DNA of 64,000 nucleotides, from NCBI GenBank assembly GCA_910584525.1, contig CAJUAT010000001.1, forward strand, positions 1 to 64,000, given 5' to 3'. The DNA is from an uncultured Muribaculaceae bacterium (GTDB lineage: Bacteria; Bacteroidota; Bacteroidia; Bacteroidales; Muribaculaceae). This document shows, in pieces, positions 32,948-40,899 of this stretch (its first letter is position 1; each line of letters opens with the position of its first letter). The notes below the pieces were generated by a model, which saw nothing but the letters and a program-made list of their open reading frames with translations, was not told where the DNA came from and ran no database searches. A program made the translations under genes and the position numbers.

Positions 32948-33808
32948 ATGCTGCAATTTGTGGTATGGAACGCCGACCCGGAGCTCTTCAGCTTCGGGCC
33001 GGTGAGCGTGCGGTGGTATGGCCTGATGTTCGCCATAGGATTCACCGTGGGCTATTGGATAGTGTCGAAGATGTTCCGTCACGAGGGGGCGCCGGAGAAA
33101 TGGCTCGGCTCCCTGCTCGCTTATGTGGTGGTGGCCACAATCGTGGGCGCACGCCTCGGTCATGTCTTCTTCTATGAATGGGACTATTACTCTCAGCATC
33201 CCGGGGAGATTCTGCAGATATGGCACGGTGGCCTCGCCAGCCATGGCGGCACCATAGCCATAATCATAGCCCTCTTCCTATGGTCGTGGATTGTGGCCAA
33301 GAAGCCGGCGTCGTGGGTCTTCGACAAGATTACGGTGGCCATAGCCCTCGTGGGCGGCCTGATACGCCTCGGCAACCTCTTCAACAGCGAGATCTATGGC
33401 GGTCCCACCGACCTCCCCTGGGGGTTCGTATTCGTCAGGGATGGCCAGACTATCCCCGCACACCCCACGCAGCTATACGAGGCTCTCTGCTATTTCGCTC
33501 TCTTCGGACTGCTGATGTGGATGTACTGGAAGAAGAATGCCCAGGAGCGCCCGTGGCTAATCACCGGCGTTTTCTTCATAGGCATATTCCTGCCAAGGTT
33601 CCTGATAGAATATGTCAAGAACGTGCAGGTAAGCTCCGAATACGCCATGATAGAGCAGTACGGCATGAACATGGGCCAGGTGCTCTCCATACCCTTCATA
33701 CTCATAGGGGTGGGGCTGGTATGCTGGTCGCTGACGCATAAGAAAGTGAAATTCACTTTCCCAAACCGTTTCGCCGATGAAGATAGCGACAGGAAGAAAA
33801 AGCATTGA
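32948..33808 (+). CDS. lgt: Prolipoprotein diacylglyceryl transferase
   Basis: Inner-membrane enzyme that attaches diacylglycerol to the lipobox cysteine of prolipoproteins, the first step of lipoprotein maturation. Several membrane segments and the family motifs are visible: RWYGLMFAIGF, GARLGHVFFYEWDYY, HGGLASHGG, GLIRLGNLFNSEIYG (the Lgt signature) and AHPTQLYEAL. 286 aa. It follows ackA directly and overlaps the next gene by 32 bp. Confidence 0.95.
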   Translation: MLQFVVWNADPELFSFGPVSVRWYGLMFAIGFTVGYWIVSKMFRHEGAPEKWLGSLLAYVVVATIVGARLGHVFFYEWDYYSQHPGEILQIWHGGLASHGGTIAIIIALFLWSWIVAKKPASWVFDKITVAIALVGGLIRLGNLFNSEIYGGPTDLPWGFVFVRDGQTIPAHPTQLYEALCYFALFGLLMWMYWKKNAQERPWLITGVFFIGIFLPRFLIEYVKNVQVSSEYAMIEQYGMNMGQVLSIPFILIGVGLVCWSLTHKKVKFTFPNRFADEDSDRKKKH

Positions 33809-35495
33809 CAGATCATTGATTCTGGCGGCGGTTGTAACTTTGGTACAGCTGCCGCTTCTCTGGTGCTGGCCTGCCGACTGGTTCGACACCGGATTCAACA
33901 TGACCTTCTACGAGAACATCTACACCCATCCGGCAAGCGTGGAGTATAATTTCATGTACTGGCTCACGGGCATTGTAGGAGGAGCGGTGCATGCGGTATT
34001 GCCCGGCATCTTTCCATTACGGCTGCTGGCTTTGCTCATCAACGTGTGCTGCGCGTTGCTCGTCAACAGGGTTGTAAGCGATTTCCGGGCCATGCTGGTG
34101 GGAACGCTGATGGTTTCCTTCGGCCTTTACTGCTCGGATTCGGTTTTCCATTACAACCATCTCACGCTGTTGCTGACGGTATCCTCGCTGGTGGTGATGA
34201 TGCGCGGGCGACGCCGCGGCATGTTGCTGTCGGGGATTCTTGCGGGAGTGATGGTCTTCGCGAGAGTCAGCAATATAGCCGGTCTGGGCTACATGCTCCT
34301 CACTTTTCTTTTCGCGCAGTGTGGCCGGCGTTGGAAGTCGGCACTCATATGGCTGGGCGGATATGCCGCCGGTGTGGCCGCATGTCTGCTCCTGATGCTG
34401 TGTCTCGGACATCTGGGCATCTTTATCTCCAACATGCGCGAGCTTGCCGACATAGCCGTCGCCGGCGAAGCGTCACACGGCATCGGGCCTCTTATGGATG
34501 TCACTTACGACAATTGGTGGCATATATACCATTACCGCATCCACACCAACGAGCTGCTGCAGCCCGAGCCGGTATGGGTGCCGCTGATGTGCGTGATTCT
34601 GGCGCTGCTGCTGATATTCACACGGCGCCCTTACCGTTACGAGGCGTTGCTGGCCACAGGTGCCATGGCGCTGATGATCCTGAGCATAAATTTCCGTAGG
34701 GTGCTCCTCACAGATGCTTCCATAATGTATACATTGACATTCTGTGCCTGTGTGGGCATCGTCATATCCTTCTTTACTCCGGGGTGGCGTAAGAAGGGGA
34801 TAGCCGCCGCAATGATGCTGGCCATATTGCCGTTGGGCAGCGACAATACTTTTCTCAACCTGGGGCCCATGCTGCTGTGGCTGGCTTTACCAGTGGGTAT
34901 CGCCGCCATGCTGGCAGCCTCCCGGCTGAAACCGAGGAATGACAAAGCCGTCGGCAAGGGCACGCGCCGACGCAATCTGCTCGCTCCTTTTGTATTTGGC
35001 GGCTGGTGCGCCGTGGCTGCCGTGACAAGCTTCTTCTGCGTATGGCAAGCCTTTGCCAACAACAGGGGAAACTCTGCCTACAGAACCCGCGTCACCAACA
35101 ATATCCGCGCCATGGTGAGCGGCAATGTCCCCGAGGGTACGGAAATTCTGGTATACGGCGGCGCGCCCATGCTATATTACCTTACCGGCACCTTGCCGGC
35201 CTATGGCAACTCATGGCCTGAGCAACTGGCGCCGGCGGCTCTGGCCAAAAAACTTGCCGACGGACCCGATCCGGAGTTCGTGGTGCTTATGGACTGCGAC
35301 CCCGACTCGCCGCTGCCGCTGTTGAAGGCTTCGCCCGTGCCCGGTCCTTTTGCCCGTGGCGTGGCGGGAGCAAACAGATACCATACCTCCGAAAAATCGG
35401 GAATACTCCTCCGGTTCCTTGGCGACAACGGCTACCGCCCAATGGCAGCAGTGCCCGGTGCCATCCTTTACCGCCGATGCCGGCAGCCCAATTAG
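33777..35495 (+). CDS. Multi-pass membrane protein, GT-C-like
   Basis: 572 aa with about a dozen hydrophobic segments, an N-terminal acidic loop after the first helix (WPADWFDTGFNMTFYENIYTHPASVEYNFMYWL) and a soluble C-terminal part (about 440-570). This layout resembles GT-C glycosyltransferases that use lipid-linked sugars, but no diagnostic DxD-type motif can be named with confidence. The ATG at 33777 overlaps the lgt end by 32 bp, implying coupling. Function is unknown; role in surface glycan or lipoprotein glycosylation is a guess from neighbours. Confidence 0.6.
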   Translation: MKIATGRKSIDRSLILAAVVTLVQLPLLWCWPADWFDTGFNMTFYENIYTHPASVEYNFMYWLTGIVGGAVHAVLPGIFPLRLLALLINVCCALLVNRVVSDFRAMLVGTLMVSFGLYCSDSVFHYNHLTLLLTVSSLVVMMRGRRRGMLLSGILAGVMVFARVSNIAGLGYMLLTFLFAQCGRRWKSALIWLGGYAAGVAACLLLMLCLGHLGIFISNMRELADIAVAGEASHGIGPLMDVTYDNWWHIYHYRIHTNELLQPEPVWVPLMCVILALLLIFTRRPYRYEALLATGAMALMILSINFRRVLLTDASIMYTLTFCACVGIVISFFTPGWRKKGIAAAMMLAILPLGSDNTFLNLGPMLLWLALPVGIAAMLAASRLKPRNDKAVGKGTRRRNLLAPFVFGGWCAVAAVTSFFCVWQAFANNRGNSAYRTRVTNNIRAMVSGNVPEGTEILVYGGAPMLYYLTGTLPAYGNSWPEQLAPAALAKKLADGPDPEFVVLMDCDPDSPLPLLKASPVPGPFARGVAGANRYHTSEKSGILLRFLGDNGYRPMAAVPGAILYRRCRQPN

Positions 35496-35503
35496 CCCTT
35501 TAT

Positions 35504-35536
35504 TTTGCGCATCACCGCTTTATTGCTTAAATTTGC
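35504..35536 (+). promoter_or_regulatory. Promoter of the LptF/LptG-family gene (leaderless)
   Basis: TTTTG ending at 35507, a 20-nt spacer and TAAATTTGC (35528-35536), a full consensus match. The ATG at 35540 comes three bases after the box. Confidence 0.8.
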
Positions 35537-35539
35537 ACT

Positions 35540-37387
35540 ATGAAGAGACTTGACAGGTTTGTGTTGAAATCCTTTCTGCCGATGTTCGCGATGACATTTT
35601 TCATCGTGCTCTTCATCGTGCTCATGCAATTCCTGTGGCGGTATATGGACGACCTCATCGGCAAGGGGCTGAGCGTGGGCGTCCTTGCCGAACTCTTCTT
35701 CTATGCGGCGGTGTCGATGGTTCCCATGGCGTTGCCGCTGGCTATCCTCCTGGCTTCGCTGATGACCTTCGGCAACCTCGGCGAGAAGTCGGAACTCACC
35801 GCCATAAAGGCCTCAGGCGTCTCGCTGCTGCGCGTCATGGCTCCCCTGATCGTGCTCATCGGCGGCATTGCCGTAGGCGCTTTCTTCTTCCAGAACGACA
35901 TCCTCCCCAAGGCGCAGGTCAAGATGTGGACCCTACTCTTCTCCGCACGCCAGAAAAGCCCAGAGCTGGAGATTCCCGAAGGCTCTTTCTACGACCAGAT
36001 TCCCGGATATAACATCTACGTCAAGAGCAAGAACCGCGACACCGGCATGCTCTACGACGTGATGATCTACGACCTCAACGGGGGCAACGGCACAATCCTG
36101 CTGGCCGACTCGGCACGTCTCGCCTTTACCCCCGACATGCGCTTCCTCTACCTCCATCTCTGGCAGGGGGAGCAGTTCGAGAACCTCCGCAGCCAGACCA
36201 TCGGCAATGCCAACATCCCCTTCCGCCGCGAGACTTTCCTCGACAAGGAGCTGCTCATTCCCTTCGACGCAAATTTCAACAAGCTCAGCGAGGAGGGTAT
36301 GCGCAACCAGTATGTGGGCAAGAACATCGCGGAGCTCAAGGCGGGCATCGACTCGCTGTCGCGCCGTGTCGACTCCATAGGTCGGAAGACGGAGGCCGAC
36401 TTCCCCGAGATGTCGTTCCCGGTGTTGTTGGGCGACAACCTTCTCCCGCCGTCGCACGGCCCTCAGGAGGAGAAGGATGCGGCCGCTCCCATCGACCTCG
36501 ACTCTCTGCTGACCTCGCTGTCGCCGGCGGCACGCACCCAGGTGTTCAATGCCGCAATCGCCGCCGTAGATATGCGGCATTCCGAGTTTGAGTTCCGCTC
36601 CACGCAGCTGCGCGACGAGAAAAACCGTATCCGGCGCCACCGCATTGAGCTTATCAAGAAATATACCCTGTCGGTGGCTTGTATCATCTTCCTGTTCATC
36701 GGAGCTCCGTTGGGGGCCATAATCCGCAAGGGAGGCTTAGGGGCGCCCCTCGTGATTTCGGTGATACTCTTCCTCGTATACTACATCATCGACAACACGG
36801 GCTTCAAGATGGCTCGCGAGGGTATCTGGGAGGCATGGGCCGGCATGTGGCTGAGCACGTTCATACTTCTGCCGCTCGGCATCTTCGTGACCTACAAGGC
36901 CATGAATGATTCGGCTGTGTTCAACCCCGACCTATACCGGGAGTGGTGGCGCCGCATCCTCGGCTTGCGCGACAGCCGCCATATGGTCCGCAAGGAGGTG
37001 GTCATAGATGAAGTCGACGAGGCGCAGGCCGAGAGGTGCCGGGAGTCGCTGCGGCGCGTGGCCCGCAGATGGCTCCGCAGGTATCCGGCGAAGAGGGGAT
37101 ATGTGGCCTACTGGCTCCGGCCCGTGCGCCGGGCTCCTATAGAGAGGATGGCGCATCTCGCCGACGGTATAGTCGACGCCCTCGCCGACTCCAGGGATAT
37201 ACGTGTAATCGCCGAGCTCAACAAGATTCCCGTCACGGGCTGGGTATGGATATACGCGCCGTTCCGGACGCCCTGGGTGCGCAAGGCGCTGATGTGGTTC
37301 TTCCCGGTCGGCTTGGCCCTCTACCTCATCTCCTTAGCCTACTGGCGCCGCCTCCACGCCTCCATCGCCCGCTACGCCGCCCTCTGA
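35540..37387 (+). CDS. LptF/LptG family permease (YjgP/YjgQ)
   Basis: Inner-membrane permease of the lipopolysaccharide transport family, which with LptB moves LPS toward the outer membrane. Three N-terminal membrane segments (LKSFLPMFAMTFFIVLFIVLM; AVSMVPMALPLAILLASLMTFGNLGEKSELTAIKASGVS; MAPLIVLIGGIAVGAFFF), a large periplasmic domain and three C-terminal segments (SVACIIFLFIGAPLGAIIRKGGLGAPLVIS) are typical. The 615 aa length exceeds the usual 360-400: there is a long periplasmic part and an extra C-terminal tail (about 490-615) with one more hydrophobic helix. Whether it is LptF or LptG cannot be decided. Confidence 0.88.
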   Translation: MKRLDRFVLKSFLPMFAMTFFIVLFIVLMQFLWRYMDDLIGKGLSVGVLAELFFYAAVSMVPMALPLAILLASLMTFGNLGEKSELTAIKASGVSLLRVMAPLIVLIGGIAVGAFFFQNDILPKAQVKMWTLLFSARQKSPELEIPEGSFYDQIPGYNIYVKSKNRDTGMLYDVMIYDLNGGNGTILLADSARLAFTPDMRFLYLHLWQGEQFENLRSQTIGNANIPFRRETFLDKELLIPFDANFNKLSEEGMRNQYVGKNIAELKAGIDSLSRRVDSIGRKTEADFPEMSFPVLLGDNLLPPSHGPQEEKDAAAPIDLDSLLTSLSPAARTQVFNAAIAAVDMRHSEFEFRSTQLRDEKNRIRRHRIELIKKYTLSVACIIFLFIGAPLGAIIRKGGLGAPLVISVILFLVYYIIDNTGFKMAREGIWEAWAGMWLSTFILLPLGIFVTYKAMNDSAVFNPDLYREWWRRILGLRDSRHMVRKEVVIDEVDEAQAERCRESLRRVARRWLRRYPAKRGYVAYWLRPVRRAPIERMAHLADGIVDALADSRDIRVIAELNKIPVTGWVWIYAPFRTPWVRKALMWFFPVGLALYLISLAYWRRLHASIARYAAL

Positions 37388-37414
37388 GCCCGTTGAAATT
37401 AATGGATATAATCC

Positions 37415-37435
37415 GGACGCACGGGCCGTGCGTCC
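37415..37435. repeat. REP-like palindrome at the 3' side of the RAYT gene
   Basis: GGACGCACGG-G-CCGTGCGTCC, a perfect palindrome with 10-bp arms, followed by CTAC. A second imperfect piece (GAGCCGTGTGTCCCTAC) occurs about 18 bp on, at roughly 37454-37470. Such GC palindromes next to a RAYT gene are typical REP sequences. Confidence 0.6.
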
Positions 37436-37500
37436 CTACTTCTGCATGAAACGAGCCGTGTGTCCCTACAAGGTGAAGTGCCCGATTACTTTGTTATATA

Positions 37501-38205
37501 CTACAATAAACTCATGGGGCAGGAATATTCGAGAACCGCTATTTTTGAGGCAAGGGCATTCATCGCCATAGCCTCGGCTCGCGTCACCACAGCCCTCCGC
37601 AAGTTGTCGGGCCATGGCGCAAGTAGCAGCAGACGCCCCGAACAGCATAGGTCAAATTCTTTGCCGCAAGGTTTGAAGCGCTCTTTGAAGCCTTCGTGGA
37701 AGAGCTGGAGGTCGGCAGTGGCGGCATTAAGCTGGCTGTCAGTTCCGTCAGTTATATTCCGCCGATTATTGCCGGGAGGGCAGAGCTTGTGGTCATGTCC
37801 GGCGGCGCGGAGCTTACGGTAGGCGTTGTTACAGGCTTTGGAGAAACCGGCAAGTTCCATGCCTAACGGATGTTTCAATCTTTCCTTGACATATAGAATG
37901 AAATGAATATGATCGGGCATTGCTATTTTGGTATATATGTCAATTTGGGGATGGAAGCGGGGTATATTTTCAATTTCCTGCAGGATAATATTTCCGAGAG
38001 GGGTATTTACGGCGCATGGCTTGCCGTTAACGAGCTTGATATGGCTCAAAAGGGGCCGGTGAGGAAGGCAGGTGTATGTGAGCATATAAAGGCTTTTGCT
38101 GCAATAATCATGCCAGGCGGCGCGGCGCCTGTTGGAATGCTTTACAGGCAGATAATAAGAGGGCCTTTCTTCCATCTCTTTTCCTTTCTTTTTGCTTTCT
38201 TTCAT
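37501..38205 (-). CDS. RAYT-type Y1 transposase (REP-associated)
   Basis: 234-aa member of the Y1 transposase superfamily, with the HUH motif in MPDHIHFILYVKERL (H99, H101). N-terminal YYLPVKHSNRRRAAWHDYCSKSLYMLTYTCLPHRPLLSHI is typical of the Bacteroidetes subgroup. The catalytic tyrosine cannot be assigned with confidence. These single-copy proteins are thought to spread REP palindromes rather than themselves. Palindromes lie on both sides (37415-37435 and 38275-38385). The start may be the second ATG at 38175, since the first ten residues are only Lys/Glu-rich. Confidence 0.78.
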   Translation of the reverse strand: MKESKKKGKEMEERPSYYLPVKHSNRRRAAWHDYCSKSLYMLTYTCLPHRPLLSHIKLVNGKPCAVNTPLGNIILQEIENIPRFHPQIDIYTKIAMPDHIHFILYVKERLKHPLGMELAGFSKACNNAYRKLRAAGHDHKLCPPGNNRRNITDGTDSQLNAATADLQLFHEGFKERFKPCGKEFDLCCSGRLLLLAPWPDNLRRAVVTRAEAMAMNALASKIAVLEYSCPMSLL

Positions 38206-38274
38206 CTCTCTTTCTTTTATTGATTGCTGATTTATTTGCTTTACAGCTTTTGCTTTCTGCTGCTTTCTCTTTTT

Positions 38275-38385
38275 CGCTTAAAGCTTCCGCTTTAAGCACG
38301 GCCGCTGCCGCTCGGGGCTTCGCCTTCGCTGCTGCCGCTGCCGCTGCTGCCGTGCTTAAGGCGGAAGCCTTAAGAAGAAGCCGGA
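38275..38385. repeat. Nested palindromes at the 5' side of the RAYT gene
   Basis: 19-bp inverted repeats with one mismatch (CTTCCGCTTTAAGCACGGC 38284-38302 and 38349-38367) enclose a GC-rich region of CCGCTG repeats. Each arm is itself a small hairpin (CTTAAAG...CTTTAAG and CTTAAGGC...GCCTTAAG). This fits a REP pair. Confidence 0.65.
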
Positions 38386-38398
38386 GCTTAAAAATTAG

Positions 38399-38566
38399 CT
38401 TCCTCTTTCTTTTTTCTTTCTCTTTCTCTTTCCTTCTCTCCCTTTTCCTTGCTCTTCCTTTCTTTCTTTTTTCTTTCTCTTTCCTTCTCTCTTCCTTTTC
38501 CTTGCTCTTCCTTTTCCTTTTTCCTTTCTTTCTTTCTTTCCTTCTTCTCTCTTCTTCTCTCGCTTC
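38399..38566. repeat. Long C/T-rich (polypyrimidine) tract after cvpA
   Basis: About 165 bp of almost pure pyrimidine on the plus strand with only scattered G. It contains two roughly 50-bp direct copies, each starting with CTTTCTTTTTTCTTTC and ending TTGCTCTTCC. It abuts the cvpA stop at 38565. With the palindromes it fills the 38206-38564 gap; no gene is seen there. Confidence 0.8.
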
Positions 38567-39116
38567 AGGAGATGCGGGAGGCGTCTTCGAGCTGCTGGAG
38601 GTGGCTGAGGGTGTCGGGATGCTGGGAGCCGAGGAGGGTGGGGGCGATGTATAATACTTCCTGGATTACATTTCCGTCGCTGTCGTGCAGCGACTTGGAG
38701 AGTACCGACCGGGGCCAGACACATATGAGCATGTTATAGGCGAGACTGAGGAATGTGAGCCAGACGGTCAGCGAGAGCAAGGCGCCGGCTATGCCGTCGA
38801 TGATCCCCGAGTCGCTGCGGCGGAAGAGGAGCGCGAAGATGCGCGTGATATAGCCGAAAAGCAGATATGCCGCCGTGAAAATCAGGCAGCAGGCAAGGGT
38901 GGAATAAATGAAGTCGGTTTCGGTGATGCCGAGTCGTTGTGGCCAGGTGTCGCGAAGAAAGGCATCTACAGGCGGGGCGAATATTCTGGCACAGAGGATG
39001 CCGAAGAGAAGACCGAAGAGGCGCGGCAGCTGGCGGCGGAATCCACGGCGGAAGCCGCTGATGACGCTCAGCGCTATGACGGTGATGGCTGTCAGCGAGA
39101 GGAGCCAAGCAGACAT
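38565..39116 (-). CDS. CvpA family membrane protein
   Basis: 183 aa with four predicted membrane helices (ITVIALSVISGFRRGFRRQLPRLFGLLFGILCARIF; FIYSTLACCLIFTAAYLLFGYI; IIDGIAGALLSLTVWLTFLSLAYNMLI). The GFRRGFRR-QLPRLFG start and GIIDGIAGALL motif are characteristic of CvpA, linked in other bacteria to colicin V production and envelope stress. The exact function is unknown. It is the last gene of the rex-porU-porV operon and overlaps ispF by 25 bp. Confidence 0.8.
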   Translation of the reverse strand: MSAWLLSLTAITVIALSVISGFRRGFRRQLPRLFGLLFGILCARIFAPPVDAFLRDTWPQRLGITETDFIYSTLACCLIFTAAYLLFGYITRIFALLFRRSDSGIIDGIAGALLSLTVWLTFLSLAYNMLICVWPRSVLSKSLHDSDGNVIQEVLYIAPTLLGSQHPDTLSHLQQLEDASRIS

Positions 39117-39574
39117 ACGGCAGTGGCGGATATGCCCTCCTCGCGGCCTTCGAAGCCGAGGTGCTCGGTGGTGGTGGCCTTCACCGACACGCAGTCGACG
39201 CCGACACCCAGAATGCCGGCGAGCCGCTGTCGCATGGTGGCGATATGAGGAGCAAGCTTCGGACGCTGGGCCATTATCGTCACATCCACATTACCCACCT
39301 CCCAGCCATGGCGCCCTATGAGCTCCACGACCCTCACGAGGAGAATCTTTGAATCTATATCCTTGAATTCGGGGTCGTTGTCGGGGAAATGGGTGCCGAT
39401 GTCGCCGAGGGCGAGAGCGCCGAGGAGAGCGTCACAGAGAGCGTGGATGGCCACATCGGCGTCGCTGTGCCCCAGCAGACCGAGGCTGTGAGGTATTTTC
39501 ACGCCGCAGAGCCATAGCTCCCGGCCCTCCACAAGCCGGTGAACATCATAACCTTGGCCGATTCGGAATTGCAT
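39092..39574 (-). CDS. ispF: 2-C-methyl-D-erythritol 2,4-cyclodiphosphate synthase
   Basis: Fifth enzyme of the MEP isoprenoid pathway. Metal ligands and signature are present: GQGYDVHRLVEG (D9, H11), LLGHSDADVAIHALCDALLGALALGDIGTHFPD (H43 region) and the C-terminal VKATTTEHLGFEGREEGISATAV. 160 aa, normal length. The spacer to porV is 32 nt made entirely of 9-bp repeats. Confidence 0.96.
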   Translation of the reverse strand: MQFRIGQGYDVHRLVEGRELWLCGVKIPHSLGLLGHSDADVAIHALCDALLGALALGDIGTHFPDNDPEFKDIDSKILLVRVVELIGRHGWEVGNVDVTIMAQRPKLAPHIATMRQRLAGILGVGVDCVSVKATTTEHLGFEGREEGISATAVCLLGSSR

Positions 39575-39609
39575 GGCTTTAATGGCTTTAATAGCTTTTA
39601 TAGCTTTTA
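39573..39609 (-). repeat. 9-bp repeats forming the porV-ispF spacer
   Basis: Four units (ATGGCTTTA twice, ATAGCTTTT twice) run from the ispF start codon to the porV stop codon, so both codons are part of the repeat. Same family as the arrays at 16074, 29153 and 57127. Confidence 0.75.
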
Positions 39610-40815
39610 CTTTCTTCTGCGGCCCAGGAGGTCGCGGAGGCCGTCCATGTCGAAGGTGAGGGTGAAGCGGAGGGTCTGGTCGAGGGGTGATGCCTGGGCC
39701 GTGGCGAGCATGTAGCTGGCGTCAAGCTTAACCACATTCAGCGAGAAGCCGGCACCGAAAGCGAAATAGCTGCGTCCTCCCTTGTTGGGATGCTCGTAAT
39801 TATAGCCGGCACGCACGAAGAATTGCTGGTTATATACATACTCGGCACCCACGGAAACACCTATTTCCTGCAGCTCCTCCTTGGCGCCGCCGGGTGCATC
39901 GGCAAACGACTTGAAGATACCGGTGAAGGGGCTCATGGTGTTCCACTTGTCCCATGCCTCCTGCCATTCTTCGGTTGTCTCATAGCTCTGCACGCGCGGC
40001 ATGGTGGGCACCAGCAGCTTGTTGAGGTCAAGACCTATCGAGAGCGAGTGGTAGTCGGCGAGCGGGAACATGAAATTGGCGCCCAGACGCAGGTTGGTGG
40101 GGAGGAAGTAGTTGTTGGCGCCACCGTCATAGCTCACTTTCGTACCGATGTTGGAGATATTGAAGCCGAAGGTGAACTGGCATTCGTTGCGCCCAATCAT
40201 GGGGAATGTCTGATAATAACCGGAGAGGTCCACGGAGAAGGCGTTTGCTGCCTGGTTGGTCTCGCCGGTCTGCGTATCCTGGAAGGAGAGGTCGGAGAGG
40301 ATATAACGGAGCACCACGCCCATGGAGAACTTGCTGGAGAGCTTGCGGCTGTAACCGAGGTCGATGGCGAACTCATAGGGGTGTATCACCTGCGCGTTGA
40401 TGTTCTCGCTGCCTTCGGTATAGCCGGTGGTCACCTCGCCGAGGGAGAAGTAGCGGAAGGATGCCGAGATGGCCTGGTTGTCGCCGCTGCCTATCTTGTA
40501 ATATCCCGAAAGGTCGGCGAGGAATATGTCGTTGACAATCTTACGGAGCCATGGGGTGTAGCTGAGGCTGAGACCGCCGCGGCTCCATCCGAAGGCATAT
40601 TTCGACGGGTTCCAGAACTGCGAGTTCATGTCGGGGTCGGTGGCCGCTCCCAGGTTACCCATCGACGAGCCGCGTGCATCCGGCGCTATGCTCAGAGTGG
40701 TGACACCCGTGTTGACCGGGTTGAACATCTCCGACTTGAGGTCGTCCTCGCCATATGCACTGCCGCATATCGCGGCAATGAGTCCCGTGGCTATGATATA
40801 CTTCGTTTTATTCAT
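39607..40815 (-). CDS. porV: Type IX secretion outer membrane protein PorV
   Basis: 402-aa outer membrane beta-barrel of the FadL-like PorV/LptO family. PorV carries cargo from the Sov/SprA translocon to the PorU sortase. Signal peptide NKTKYIIATGLIAAICGSAYG, then VTTLSIAPDARGSSMGNLGAATDPDMNSQFWNPSKYAF, which is the family hallmark, and LTFTFGFN-like barrel strands (CQFTFGFNISNIGTKVSYD). The first Met in frame is a TTG; I use ATG 40815. It follows porU after 84 bp that carry a perfect 14-bp hairpin. Confidence 0.94.
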   Translation of the reverse strand: MNKTKYIIATGLIAAICGSAYGEDDLKSEMFNPVNTGVTTLSIAPDARGSSMGNLGAATDPDMNSQFWNPSKYAFGWSRGGLSLSYTPWLRKIVNDIFLADLSGYYKIGSGDNQAISASFRYFSLGEVTTGYTEGSENINAQVIHPYEFAIDLGYSRKLSSKFSMGVVLRYILSDLSFQDTQTGETNQAANAFSVDLSGYYQTFPMIGRNECQFTFGFNISNIGTKVSYDGGANNYFLPTNLRLGANFMFPLADYHSLSIGLDLNKLLVPTMPRVQSYETTEEWQEAWDKWNTMSPFTGIFKSFADAPGGAKEELQEIGVSVGAEYVYNQQFFVRAGYNYEHPNKGGRSYFAFGAGFSLNVVKLDASYMLATAQASPLDQTLRFTLTFDMDGLRDLLGRRRK

Positions 40816-40842
40816 CAATTATTTAACTGCAATTATGATAGA

Positions 40843-40879
40843 ATATTGCACCGCAGCCTGACAGACTGCGGTGCAATAT
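40843..40879 (-). promoter_or_regulatory. Perfect hairpin between porU and porV
   Basis: ATATTGCACCGCAG and CTGCGGTGCAATAT (14 bp each) around a 9-nt loop. On the minus strand no T-run follows, so RNA processing, stabilisation or attenuation is more likely than simple termination. It could set the porU:porV ratio. Confidence 0.55.
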
Positions 40880-40899
40880 CGATAGGTGTTTAAGGCGTG

